A stretch of DNA of 27,774 nucleotides from CAWDMN01 sp963803155 (lineage in GTDB: Bacteria > Acidobacteriota > Terriglobia > Versatilivoradales > Versatilivoraceae): NCBI GenBank assembly GCA_963803155.1, contig CAWDMN010000102.1, positions 1-27,774 on the forward strand, in the 5' to 3' direction. Numbering within the stretch: the stretch's first letter is position 1; every line of letters begins with the position of its first letter. This document shows positions 9,085-19,300 of this stretch, piece after piece. A program made the position numbers and the translations under genes. The notes below the pieces were generated by a model that searched no databases, had not been told where the DNA came from, and saw only the letters and a program-made list of their open reading frames with translations.

Positions 9085-11109
9085 ATGTCCCCTTCAATGA
9101 ATCCAGGGATACCAACGTTGATGGAGATAGAGCGATTGCTCGCAGAGTCTCCCGATTCATTCGAATTAAATTTCCAAAAAGCCCAATGCCTCGAGCAGTT
9201 GGGTCAATATACAGAAGCTGAAAGTGCCGTACGCGTAGCACTTAAGTATGGCCCTGCCCATAAGGAGTCGCGTGAGCTTTTCCACTCCCTTCAACAAAGG
9301 AAGAAACAAAACAACCCTTCCAACTCGCCTGACTCCAATCCCATCAGCAAGGCCGACCTTCAGAAAATGCGACTGTTGCTCACAAAGACCTTCTTGAATG
9401 AGGTGGCGGGGCAAATGGGCAATTTTGCTTGGGTCTGCAACGAAGCGAACGATGCCATGATGATGGGAAGATACGAGTTGGCATTAGAATTATTGGATTT
9501 TTATCTGCAAGTGCCCGGTGAAAAGCGCCTTGTTCAACATGCCCGGGCCATTTGTTTTTTAGCCTTGGGTCGATTGGCGGACGCGGAGAAAGCAGTCCGT
9601 GCCGAATTGGAGCGGTATTTGGCGAATCCCGATGCGCAAAGATTACTTCAGGAAATTCACAAACAACAACTCGGCAAGACACTATCGCCAACAGCACGCT
9701 CCTCGGATTCCAGACCCCTCCTTGCCTTGGCCCAATTTTGTCTTGAAAAAGAATTGCGGCAATCTGCCAGATTGCTTCTAGCCGCCTTGGCTTGCTGGCA
9801 TCCACAAAACATGGAGGTTCGCCTGAGTCTGGCTAAATGCACAAGGGAACTCGAAGTCAAGCGGCACAAGCAATCGTTTGAAGCACAGTACAGCCAACTG
9901 GAGGCAGCAACTCCCCATATGGAGTTTCCATTGGATGAGATGGAAAAATGTACTTGGAATCGAGGAGTCTGGGCGGATAATTTTTATAATTATATTTATC
10001 GACGCACTAGCACGCACATTCTCCATCGGCTGGGATTGATGAATGGACAACGTGTTTTGATTGTGGGCTGCGGATTGGGAAATGATGAGAAAAACATCCA
10101 TCACTTGCATCCCTCCATCGAGTTGCAGAGCGTCGATATTTCTGAAGAGATGGTACATCGGGCCATCTCGAGGCAAACCCCCAGTCACTTCGCCCTGAGC
10201 CTGGCAGAAAAACTGCCCTTCCCCAATGATGCGTTCGACCGGATTCTCGCCCGAGAAGTGATCGAACATGTGCTGGATCCCCAAAAGATGATAGCGGAAA
10301 TCCATCGGGTGCTGAAACCCGGAGGGATTGCCCTGGTTTCCACGCCCAATGCACAATCCTGGTCCCCGGATCACTATTATGATGAACGCATTGCTCCTAT
10401 TTTGGCAAAGTGGTTCCATTATCAGCGGCCGCTGCATTCCTATAAGGATGATCCGCCCTTCCCTCAACAGATCATAAATTATGCCCGAAGCGCCGGTTTA
10501 AGCTTTCAAGAATACTTCTTCGATTGTTCACTTTATTTTTACCTTGGCTCCCTGCCCAGAAGATGGCCCCGTTTGGAAAGATTTTTTAAACGCAAAATGG
10601 CTGGGATTGCCCACTACTTCTCTTGTCTGGAAAACCATCAATTCCTGGCAACGGTTTTTTGTGACCAAGCTAAATATGTTTTGGCAAAGCATGCTTCGGC
10701 AGCGGTTGCCACCAATTCAACGCAGTCCACCATGGGTTACGCCTGTCCTGAATGCCATTCTGCATTGCGTCCAGAGCCCACTGGTTACAGTTGCATTTCC
10801 TGCCATTCTGCTTTTCCGTTGACTCGGGGAATTCCTAATTTCATTATTGCTCTGCCCGATGCATTGGCGCCATTGTCTCCGACTGCTTCCCCCCCGGGCA
10901 AACGCACTATGCGAGCATTTCGCTCCGTAAATCTGACACTGCGCTGCATTTACTGCGGCCTTTATCTGGTGCTGGCGATTCTGGCTTCACTGGTTTCCCG
11001 CAAGAACCACACGCGTATGTCCCGCCTGATTCCCGCACAGCACCCTTATCAAACTTATATCCGAATACATGATCGGAGATCAGGAGTCACTGAATCCTGT
11101 AACACCTGA
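9085..11109 (+). CDS. TPR - SAM methyltransferase - zinc ribbon - transmembrane protein
   Basis: A 674-residue protein from ATG 9085, which follows AGGAG at 9072-9076 with an 8-base spacer. An in-frame TTG at 9061 is rejected because the ribosome site would lie inside the gene. Residues 10-70 and 115-260 are TPR repeats (KAQCLEQLGQYTEAESAV; ARAICFLALGRLADAEKAV). Residues 315-425 form a methyltransferase core (VLIVGCGLGNDEKN, SVDISEEMV, ILAREVIEHVLDP, LKPGGIALVSTPNAQSW). Residues 553-590 hold a Trm112-like ribbon (CPECHS ... CISCHS). A hydrophobic helix lies near 618-640 (CGLYLVLAILASLVS). The order is unusual because such ribbons are normally N-terminal, as in the protein at 7479-8447. It may be a membrane-attached methyltransferase of the glycan pathway, with the TPRs serving as docking surface. 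Confidence 0.8.
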   Translation: MSPSMNPGIPTLMEIERLLAESPDSFELNFQKAQCLEQLGQYTEAESAVRVALKYGPAHKESRELFHSLQQRKKQNNPSNSPDSNPISKADLQKMRLLLTKTFLNEVAGQMGNFAWVCNEANDAMMMGRYELALELLDFYLQVPGEKRLVQHARAICFLALGRLADAEKAVRAELERYLANPDAQRLLQEIHKQQLGKTLSPTARSSDSRPLLALAQFCLEKELRQSARLLLAALACWHPQNMEVRLSLAKCTRELEVKRHKQSFEAQYSQLEAATPHMEFPLDEMEKCTWNRGVWADNFYNYIYRRTSTHILHRLGLMNGQRVLIVGCGLGNDEKNIHHLHPSIELQSVDISEEMVHRAISRQTPSHFALSLAEKLPFPNDAFDRILAREVIEHVLDPQKMIAEIHRVLKPGGIALVSTPNAQSWSPDHYYDERIAPILAKWFHYQRPLHSYKDDPPFPQQIINYARSAGLSFQEYFFDCSLYFYLGSLPRRWPRLERFFKRKMAGIAHYFSCLENHQFLATVFCDQAKYVLAKHASAAVATNSTQSTMGYACPECHSALRPEPTGYSCISCHSAFPLTRGIPNFIIALPDALAPLSPTASPPGKRTMRAFRSVNLTLRCIYCGLYLVLAILASLVSRKNHTRMSRLIPAQHPYQTYIRIHDRRSGVTESCNT

Positions 11110-11426
11110 GGAGTGGTTGCAACCCAAATCCCCGGGAGTCTTTTTCAAAGTCATATCGTGAGCTAAACGAAAAAGACCTCTTGTCCTTTTTGAGGCGCGG
11201 TCGAGGTGTCAGCTATCATAAATTTGACCTGGCGCTGGGGAATTCCGTGGATTTAGATGGAACGAGCAGCCTCGCTCTGTATCTTCGTACACAAGAGCCG
11301 GAGAGGGCCAACCTGTGATTTAATTCCATTGGCCATCAATATGAGTCGCTTTTAACGGCGATGGGCCCTAAAATCCATCCAGGTTTCTACCAGCCCCAGT
11401 TGGATTTGATCATTCGGAAGCAGTGA
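11103..11426 (+). pseudogene. Possible decayed gene remnant of unknown family
   Basis: Directly after the preceding gene, frame 3 is open from 11103 to TGA 11424-11426 with one internal TGA at 11316-11318. The translation reads like protein (GVSYHKFDLALGNSVDLDG, SLALYLRTQEPERANL, then after the TGA FNSIGHQYESLLTAMGPK and LDLIIRKQ). No start codon with a ribosome site is visible. I do not recognise the family. It may be the 3' end of a gene whose front was lost, or chance. Confidence 0.35.
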
Positions 11427-11749
11427 GGCATTGCCCTCCCATAAACAGCAAACATGGTCTGCCCCTCGGACAAAAACGTTTCATCACCGATAGCAAATCA
11501 AGCTGCACTCAACCGCAAAGTCGCGACAAAATTACAAAGAGCCAGTCAGACACATCTTTTTGGCACTTGTCTTGCTCTTACCTATAGTCACCATAGGACA
11601 GGCGATTAATGTCCTATCAAGAAGGACTGTAAATCACTGATACGCATGCTGCTGGCGATCAAACACTCTTCTCTCGTAATGGGTTTTCGTCGTACATGTC
11701 GGCAATTTGACGTTCAGGATTCAAATCAATGTGAGGGTAGATTTTCAAG
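11110..11749. other. Intergenic region with gene remnant and inverted repeat
   Basis: No intact gene is visible here. The first half contains the possible gene remnant described separately. The second half (11430-11749) has frequent stops in all frames and holds the inverted repeat at 11593-11617. It separates the TPR-methyltransferase from the TPR-GT4 gene and so probably contains the promoter for the large downstream transcript. Confidence 0.5.
11593..11617. repeat. Perfect 8-bp inverted repeat, candidate operator or hairpin
   Basis: ATAGGACA (11593-11600) and TGTCCTAT (11610-11617) are exact reverse complements separated by 9 bases. It lies about 130 bases upstream of the TPR-GT4 start, a plausible place for a regulator-binding site of the large glycosyltransferase transcript. 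No T-run follows, so a terminator is less likely. Confidence 0.4.
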
Positions 11750-13369
11750 ATGCCAGAATCCCCCATTCCTCCTGATCGAGTCTGCCGAACCATGGATTCC
11801 TCTCCGACCATAGAGACATGCAGCCAAGCTTTCGTCCAATTGGATGAGGGAAGAACCGCTGACGCGCTTCAACTCTTTGACAAGATCCTCTCCAAAGGGG
11901 AGCTTAGCATCAACGCTCTTTTTGGACGAGCAATGTGCCTCTTTCGGATGAAGCAATGGCATGAAGCGGAAAAAGAGGTGCGTACCGTACTGAAACTTGA
12001 CCCAACATTTGATGCAGCCAAAAGGCTTTTTCATGACATTCGCCAGCAATCAAAACAACTCTCCCCCCCATCTGCTTTTTCAACTTCATCGCTTTCAATG
12101 ACAATGGAACTTGGTAATCGGCAAAATTCTGCTTGTTCTTTCGATTCTGTTGTTGCACCTGACAAGAAATTCGCGAAACCTCCCTTTACGCAAAGCTCTT
12201 CGCTTATGCCCATTCCGGATGGACATTTGGCAAAGTTTCCTATCTCTATTTTGCTACTCTATGATGTGAAGGGCTGGGCCTGGTGGCATAAGTCAGTGCA
12301 AATTCAAAAGAATTTGCCCGCAAATTTTCCGATCTCTTTATTGGAACTCGGAATCCCCTTCTCCCCGGCAGATCACGATCTGATTGTTATTTTCGATCCT
12401 TATCATTATGAACGACATCTTCAAGCGCTAAATGTTCCTCCAAATAAACTTATCGTAGGTTGCAGTTGTCCGCTTTTTTTGGACCAGATGTTGGAATTGG
12501 TCCGCCAGAAGAGATGTATTGCTGGTTTTGTGAATAATCTCGAGACATACAATCGGATTGCCGATAAAAGCCACATTTATTGTTGTCAAAATGGGGTCGA
12601 TAGCGATCTCTTTTTCCCCGCTCCCAGCCCACCTGATCGACTGACGGCCTGCTGGGTTGGCAATTCGCAGTCTAGGGGGAACAAGGGTTTGGATATTTTG
12701 CAAGAAGCTTGCAACCGGACGGGAGTCCCACTACTCACCAAGGATATTTTCGTAGTGACAAATCGCCAGGCGGTTTTTTCCCAAGAGCAGATTCGTGACC
12801 GGATATATCATGAGAGCTCCGTCTATCTCTGCGCCTCAGAAGTTGAGGGGACTCCCAATCCCGCCTTGGAAGCACTGGCCTGCGGTCTTCCCGTCATCTC
12901 CACCCGGGTGGGCAACATGCCCGAACTGATTATAGATGGCCAGAATGGATTTCTGGTCGAACGTACCGTGGATAGTTTTGAGGCTGCCCTGGAGAAGATG
13001 CAGCACACCAACCTTCCTACCATGTCCCGAAACGCCCGCCAATCAATCGAAAGGGGATGGACCTGGCAGCAGAAAAGCGCTTGCTATCTTCAAATGTTTG
13101 CTGAGACATTTCTGGTTGCCAAGAAGATTGCCTCCCTGCTGGCTATTCACCGAAACAGCGAAGAGTTGCTGGTTCAAGAAGGTGCCGGATGTAGCCTCGA
13201 CCTGTTCCGCTGTGCCGCGTTGCTCAGCCAGTTAGGATGCGTGGAAGAGGCAACCGAGGCCGTTTGCACCGGCCTGGCCCTTGAGCCCTCTCATGACGGT
13301 GCTAGGGGTATGCTTCTGGATCTTCTTTCTCTTAGACTGCAATCTCACGAAAGGCCATCATGCGAATAA
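11750..13369 (+). CDS. TPR - GT4 family glycosyltransferase
   Basis: A 539-residue protein. Residues 25-100 form a TPR module (QLDEGRTADALQLFDKIL; GRAMCLFRMKQWHEAEKEVR). A serine/threonine-rich linker occupies 100-160. Residues 161-455 are GT4-like: ILLLYDVKGWAWWHKS, CQNGVDSDLF near 280, AcWVGNSQSRGNKGLDIL, and the nucleotide-sugar-binding EVEGTPNPALEALACGLP motif at about 364-381 with its paired glutamates, then VGNMPELIIDGQNGFLV. Residues 470-530 form another degenerate TPR segment. The ATG at 11750 has only a weak upstream site (GAGGG, about 12 bases away); ATG 11792 is an alternative. It overlaps the next gene by 10 bases. Inferred role: cytoplasmic retaining sugar transfer from a nucleotide sugar. 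Confidence 0.85.
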   Translation: MPESPIPPDRVCRTMDSSPTIETCSQAFVQLDEGRTADALQLFDKILSKGELSINALFGRAMCLFRMKQWHEAEKEVRTVLKLDPTFDAAKRLFHDIRQQSKQLSPPSAFSTSSLSMTMELGNRQNSACSFDSVVAPDKKFAKPPFTQSSSLMPIPDGHLAKFPISILLLYDVKGWAWWHKSVQIQKNLPANFPISLLELGIPFSPADHDLIVIFDPYHYERHLQALNVPPNKLIVGCSCPLFLDQMLELVRQKRCIAGFVNNLETYNRIADKSHIYCCQNGVDSDLFFPAPSPPDRLTACWVGNSQSRGNKGLDILQEACNRTGVPLLTKDIFVVTNRQAVFSQEQIRDRIYHESSVYLCASEVEGTPNPALEALACGLPVISTRVGNMPELIIDGQNGFLVERTVDSFEAALEKMQHTNLPTMSRNARQSIERGWTWQQKSACYLQMFAETFLVAKKIASLLAIHRNSEELLVQEGAGCSLDLFRCAALLSQLGCVEEATEAVCTGLALEPSHDGARGMLLDLLSLRLQSHERPSCE

Positions 13370-16300
13370 CCTTTTGCGCTCATGGACCCAACCAAGTAAA
13401 TGGGCCAAACGTCTGGTTAAGCCGGCTACTCCCCGTCCTAAATCAAAAAGGACTCCAAGTTCAGGTCCTTTTTTTGATGAATAGTCCCCACCCGTGTGCG
13501 GTCATGCAGGATCTGATCCAGCATGGAATTCACTGCCAACGAATCGAGATGGCCCATTTCACTGAACAAAAAGTGCTCCAGGTACTCCAGAAGCTGAAGG
13601 AGTCCCCCCCTGATATTTTTGTGCCGCATCTAGCCGTGCCCGCCTATTTTGCCGCACGCTGGGTTCAGGCTGCTGGCATTCCTTCCATTGGCGTAATCCA
13701 CACTAGTGACCATTTCCATCTGGACCTGTTGGAAGAATTCGTCTGGAAGGATTCGCCCTTCCGCTTGAGTGGTCTGGTGTGCGTTTCCGATTATTTGATG
13801 GAGATTGCCCAACAGCATGGTTCCCTTCCCCTGCAGGTGCGCAACATTCCTTGCGGGGTTCCCGTGCCCGTTGCCGCAGTGGATGCGCCCCGCGAGACAT
13901 TGAAAATCCTTTACGCTGGCCGGCTCGAGCAGAAAGCCAAACGAAGTATCGATGTGGCCATTGCCTTTTGCCAGGCCGCCCGCGCTATTCCAGGCGTGGA
14001 GTGCACCCTGTTGGGCAAGGGCAAAGAAATCCCCTTCATTAAAGAAGTGCTCCAGAGCTATGGCCGGGGACTTCGTGTGCAACTCCACGATGTGGTCCTT
14101 CCTGAAGAAGCTCAGAAAATTATGTTGGAACATCATGTAATTGCCCTCTTGTCGGAATGGGAGGGACTGCCCCTGTCTTTGATGGAAGGTATGGCATGTG
14201 GCCTGGTTCCTGTCTGCTCCCGTATTCCGGGAGGAATCACTCAGCTGGTCCATTCTGGAGAGCAGGGTCTATTGGTCAACAACCGGCAGGGAGATTTTGT
14301 GGAGGCCATTGGTGCATTAAAAGCGGATCCGGCCCTCTGGAAAAGATTCTCTGAGTCTTCACGCAGGCGGATCATCCAGGGATATTCCATTGAAGGCACC
14401 GCTGTTCAGTGGATAGAGTTTTTCAACATGTTATTCCATTCAGGTATTCCCCCTCAAATCATCCAGAGGCCCTCCAGTGTGGATTTGCCCCCTCGGCGAT
14501 CCCGCCCCGGAGGTATGGATCGAGAAGATGAACGGCAACCACAAGCTCCCCAAACTGTCACTCCAAGTCTGGAGTCCGGCAACACCCAATCGCTGATCGG
14601 CTATCTTAATCCCGCCTTTCAGCCAGAAAACATGGACCTCTATATTGTGAGATCCTCCATTTTAAAAGCGGTCCAAGAATACATCCCTTTGCTTAACGGG
14701 TGTGTTCTGGATGTGGGTTGTGGACGAATGCCTTATAAATCCCTTTTACTGGCGCCTTCGAGCCAGATCAACCGTTATATTGGCATGGATTTGCCAGGAA
14801 ATCCCTATAGCAGTCCTGATTTGGAATGGGATGGCAAGACCATCCCCTTGGAAGACAATTCTGTGGATCATGCACTCGCCACTGAGTTCCTGGAGCATCT
14901 GGCCGAACCGACCGCGGTACTCAATGAAATCTACCGTGTCGTCAAACCCGGAGGGAAATTGGTTTTTACTGTTCCATACCTCTGGCCTTTGCATGACACC
15001 CCGCATGACGAATGTCGCTATACCCCCTTTGCTCTCAGCCGACTGTTCAAACAGGCGAGATTTGAGAACCTGCAGATGCATGCTCTTGGTGGATGGAACG
15101 CCAGCCTCGCGCAGATGATTGGTCTCTGGGCACGCCGTAGCCCCTTAAGTGAAACGGACCGCGCCAAATATACAAAAATGTTTTTCCCGCTATTCCATGA
15201 ATTGCTCTCGACTGATAAGATACCGCAGAAATTCGACGACAATACCATGTTTTGCGGTTTGGCTGGCGTGGCAATGAAATCCGTTATGGAGACCAATTCC
15301 CCAGTCAGAGCGGCATTCAGTCGAAATATGTCCGGGCTGACACAATCGGCACCAAACATCACCATCCCCCGGCACTCAAACCAAGGGATGGGTGCTCCAG
15401 CCCAAGAGTCAAGCCATATGGCCATTCTTCCCTGCCCTGACCAGCCGTCTTGTGTTGCCATTGTTCTCCCGCAAGTAGGAGCTATCTCAGAGACCTTCCT
15501 CACGCGACAAGTCCAGAATCTAGCCCCTGGAAGGACCGTGCTCCTGACCCGGAGCGTATATCCAGGAACCGATTGGCTTCAATGCCCCGTTAAAATACTT
15601 CCTTCTTATAGCCAAGGATTTTCCAGGTATTCTCCCGAAGCAGAAAAAGAAGTCACTGATTTCCTGCATTCCCACGGCGTCACTCATCTTCTGGTTGAAT
15701 ATGGAAGTGATGGAACTGAGATCGTCGAGTTGAATAGCCGAGTTTTACACTTGCCCATTTTCATACACTTTCACGGCTTTGATGCTTCCATGATGCTGCA
15801 CCGGCCTGAAAGCGTTCAATACTATCGTTGGATGGGATTAGTGGTCACCGGAATAATCACGGTGAGCCAACCCATGGCCAAACGGTTGATTCAAATCGGA
15901 ATCCCCGCACATAAAGTATTTATCAACCATTATGGTGTCGAGATCCCCCCAAAACTCCTCTCCCAACCCGAAAAGCAGCCCTGCCGCTTCATATCCATCA
16001 TGCGGCTGGTTGCCAAAAAAGGCCCCCTGCACCTGCTCAAGTCATTCCAATTGGCCCGAGAGACCGTTCCCAACATCCATCTGGATGTGGTTGGAGATGG
16101 AAAAATGCGCCAGGAGTTTGAAGACTATCTCCAAGCCAACCGACTTCAAAATGCAGTCCATTATCATGGGGCTCTTCCCAATGAGCATGCCAAGGAACTT
16201 CTAAATTCCAGTGCGGTTTTTGTCCAGCATTCAATCACTGATCCGCAAACCGGCGATGCGGAAGGACTGCCCAATACCATTTTGGAAGCCTCCGCAGCAG

Positions 16301-19300
16301 GACTCGCCATCATCTCGACCCGGCATGAGGGAATTCCTGAGGCAGTCGAGCATGGAATCACAGGATTCCTCGTAGCAGAAGGGGACATTCATGGCATGTC
16401 ACAATGCATGGTCCAACTTGCCACTGATGGGAGACTCCGGAAAAGGATGGGGCTACTGGCCCGCAAAAAAATCGAGCAGGGGTTCGCCGTGTCGACCATG
16501 ATTTCAGGCCTACGTCGGATCATGAACCTGCCTCTCAGCTGGGAGCAGTCCCTGGCGGATTCGCACATATCAAAAGAGCAAGCTCATCCCACAAATATTC
16601 CCAATAGCACCGCTTCGTTAGACGACCTCAGCAAAACGCAAGTTTCAATGCTTCAGCGCCGACTGTTGCGAGGCTTCGAGTGTATTCAAAGGGGGAACTG
16701 GGCCGCGGGATTGAAATATTTCAACAGTGTCCTGGCCGTTGATTCGCATTACCAAGGAGTACAATATTCAAGGGCACAATGTCTGATGAACCTTGGCCGG
16801 GAAAACGAAGCCATTCAAGCGCTGGAACTTGAGTTGTCAAATCAGCCGCGTCATCCAGACGCCCAGGCGCTATTTTTACGACTGCGCAATGCAGAAGACT
16901 CAAAACAACGGGAAATCCATGCGATGGAAGCGAGGCACATTAGCCAAGAATTGTGCTCCACTTCAACAGGTGAGCCTCCTGTCATTGAAACAATATTCAT
17001 CGACTCGCCGCCGGACCATCGGCGAGCAGAACCTGGGGATAGCTCGGTGAAGTCAACTGGATTAACTAACCTTCCTTTGGTATCCATTTGCATTCCAACC
17101 TATAACCGGGCCCACTACCTGCCGGACGCTTTGGAAAGCGCGCTAGCCCAAAACTATCCGCATTTCGAAATCGTCGTGGTTGATGATGGATCGACGGATG
17201 AAACAGAAAAAGTGGTGAGCAACTACTCAGATCCACGATTTCGTTATATAAAGAAGGAGCATTCTGGCGCTCCCGCAACCAGGAACCGGTGCATCAGCGA
17301 GGCAAAAGGGGAATTCATCCTCTGGCTGGATTCGGACGACGTGCTTCTTCCTGATGCGCTGGAGAATCATTGGACCGTCATTAAGCAAAAGCCTGACATG
17401 GATGTTTACTACGGTGATCTGATCATTGCAGACCGCCAATTACAGACAATTCGCACCGAGTCATACCAGGATTGGGATAACCGCAATGGAGCACTGGTGG
17501 CTCAAATGGTTTATGGCAACTGCCTATGCAATCTTGGCTCCCTGATCAGGCGGTCGTGTTTCGATCATTACGGCGCTTATGACCTGACTTTTCGTCGCGC
17601 TCATGATTACGAATGGTGGACGCGTCTAGCCGGCACCGCGAGATTTAAGCATATTGGCGCCGTTGTGGCAAAATATCGATGGCACGATCATCACCTCTCA
17701 TCGCCCGACATCAAGCAATGTGACACAAGCTATGAGGCGCGCATTTTAAAAGGATTAGTTCGCCGACTTACCTTGGCACAGCTCTTTCCCAATATGCCTT
17801 GGAAAACGCTTCCACCCCATCAAGCTGAAGCTTTAGCATATTTGCAGCTATCCCTTCAAACTATCCATTGGAGGGATTTACAATCAGCCATGGACCTTGC
17901 TCAACTCAGTCATCGTCTTCATCCCACAAGGGAAAGTGAGCAAGTGATTACCTTTTTGACAGAAAAGCTAACGGGTAGACAAATTGAGACGATACCTGCC
18001 TCCACTGAATCTGCAATGGCGTCCAACGCGCCGTTTATTATGGGGATGGATTTTCGAGAAGCGATTGCACGGAACCCTCGCGTGAAGGGAGTGCTGGATC
18101 GAGTACAGCGTTATCTCGGTGCTGGAAAAATTTCCTTGGCCATAAACATCGTGCGCAAAGAATTGGCTGATTCACACGAAGGGCGGAAACTCTTGGCGAA
18201 GTTGGTCAAAGAACCTCAGCAAACAACTCACACAATTCTGCCCGGTGGTCGAACATCGGTTCATTCAGGTTCCCATGCGGATCCACAACTCTCCAAAAGC
18301 TTATCGGACGGCAACCCTTCCGAGACAGGTTCGACTAGTCACCTAAAAAATGCTGGGAATCGCCACCAAATTGATCGGACCTGTCGGATTGTGGCAATCA
18401 TGTCCGCGTATAACGAAGGCGACATTATTTATCATGCGATAGGGGATTTGATTGTCAACGGAATTCAGGTCTATTTGATCGATGACAACTCCACTGATAA
18501 CACCGCGAAAGAAGCATCCCGCTGGCTGGGAAGAGGATTGCTGAAAATCGAGACATTCTCTGGAACAAAAGATTATCCCACGGGTCAAAAATACGAATGG
18601 AGGGCCATTTTAAAGCGCAAGGAGGAGATTGCTCAGGAGCTGAACGCCGATTGGTACCTCCATGTCGACGCGGATGAATTCCGGCACAGTCCCTGGCCTG
18701 AATTGACATTACAAGCGGCAATTCAGAAAGTAGACAGTGAGGGGTATAATGCCATAGGTTTTTTTGTCTATAACTTTGCTCCCGTCGACGATTCTTTCCT
18801 CCCGGGAGAAGATGTCCGGCAATACTTGAAATATTATGATCCGAAGATAAAAGAATTTGACAAATTCCAAATAAAAGGGTGGAAAAGACAAGAGCAACTG
18901 TTTGATTTAAAGTCAAGCGGTGGACATGAAATTTTATTTCCCAATCGAAGAGTCTATCCTTTTCAGTTTCTAATGCGTCATTATCCGATTCGAGGACAAT
19001 CCCACGGATTGAAAAAAGTCTTTCAAGACAGGAAACCACGGTTCAGCCAACAAGAAAGGTCAGTAAATTGGCACGTTCAATATGACGGGATTCAAGACCA
19101 GAATCATTGTTTCATGAGGAAAAAGGAGGAACTCCTTTTCTTCGATGAGACTAAGTCCCGCACGGTCTTCCTGGCGGCACAAATCGCTTCCATGGGGAAA
19201 GAATTGACAAAAGTTGGCCGATTCAAAGAGGCTGCCGCATTGGAGCAGGAGGCACGGGAAATGCTGAGAAAGGCGGAGAATGAAGAATCAGCTGTAAGAT

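Noticed and set aside
11316..11318. In-frame TGA as selenocysteine or a reassigned codon
   Set aside because: Several intact genes here end in TGA, no SECIS-like hairpin follows directly, and the frame lacks a clear start.
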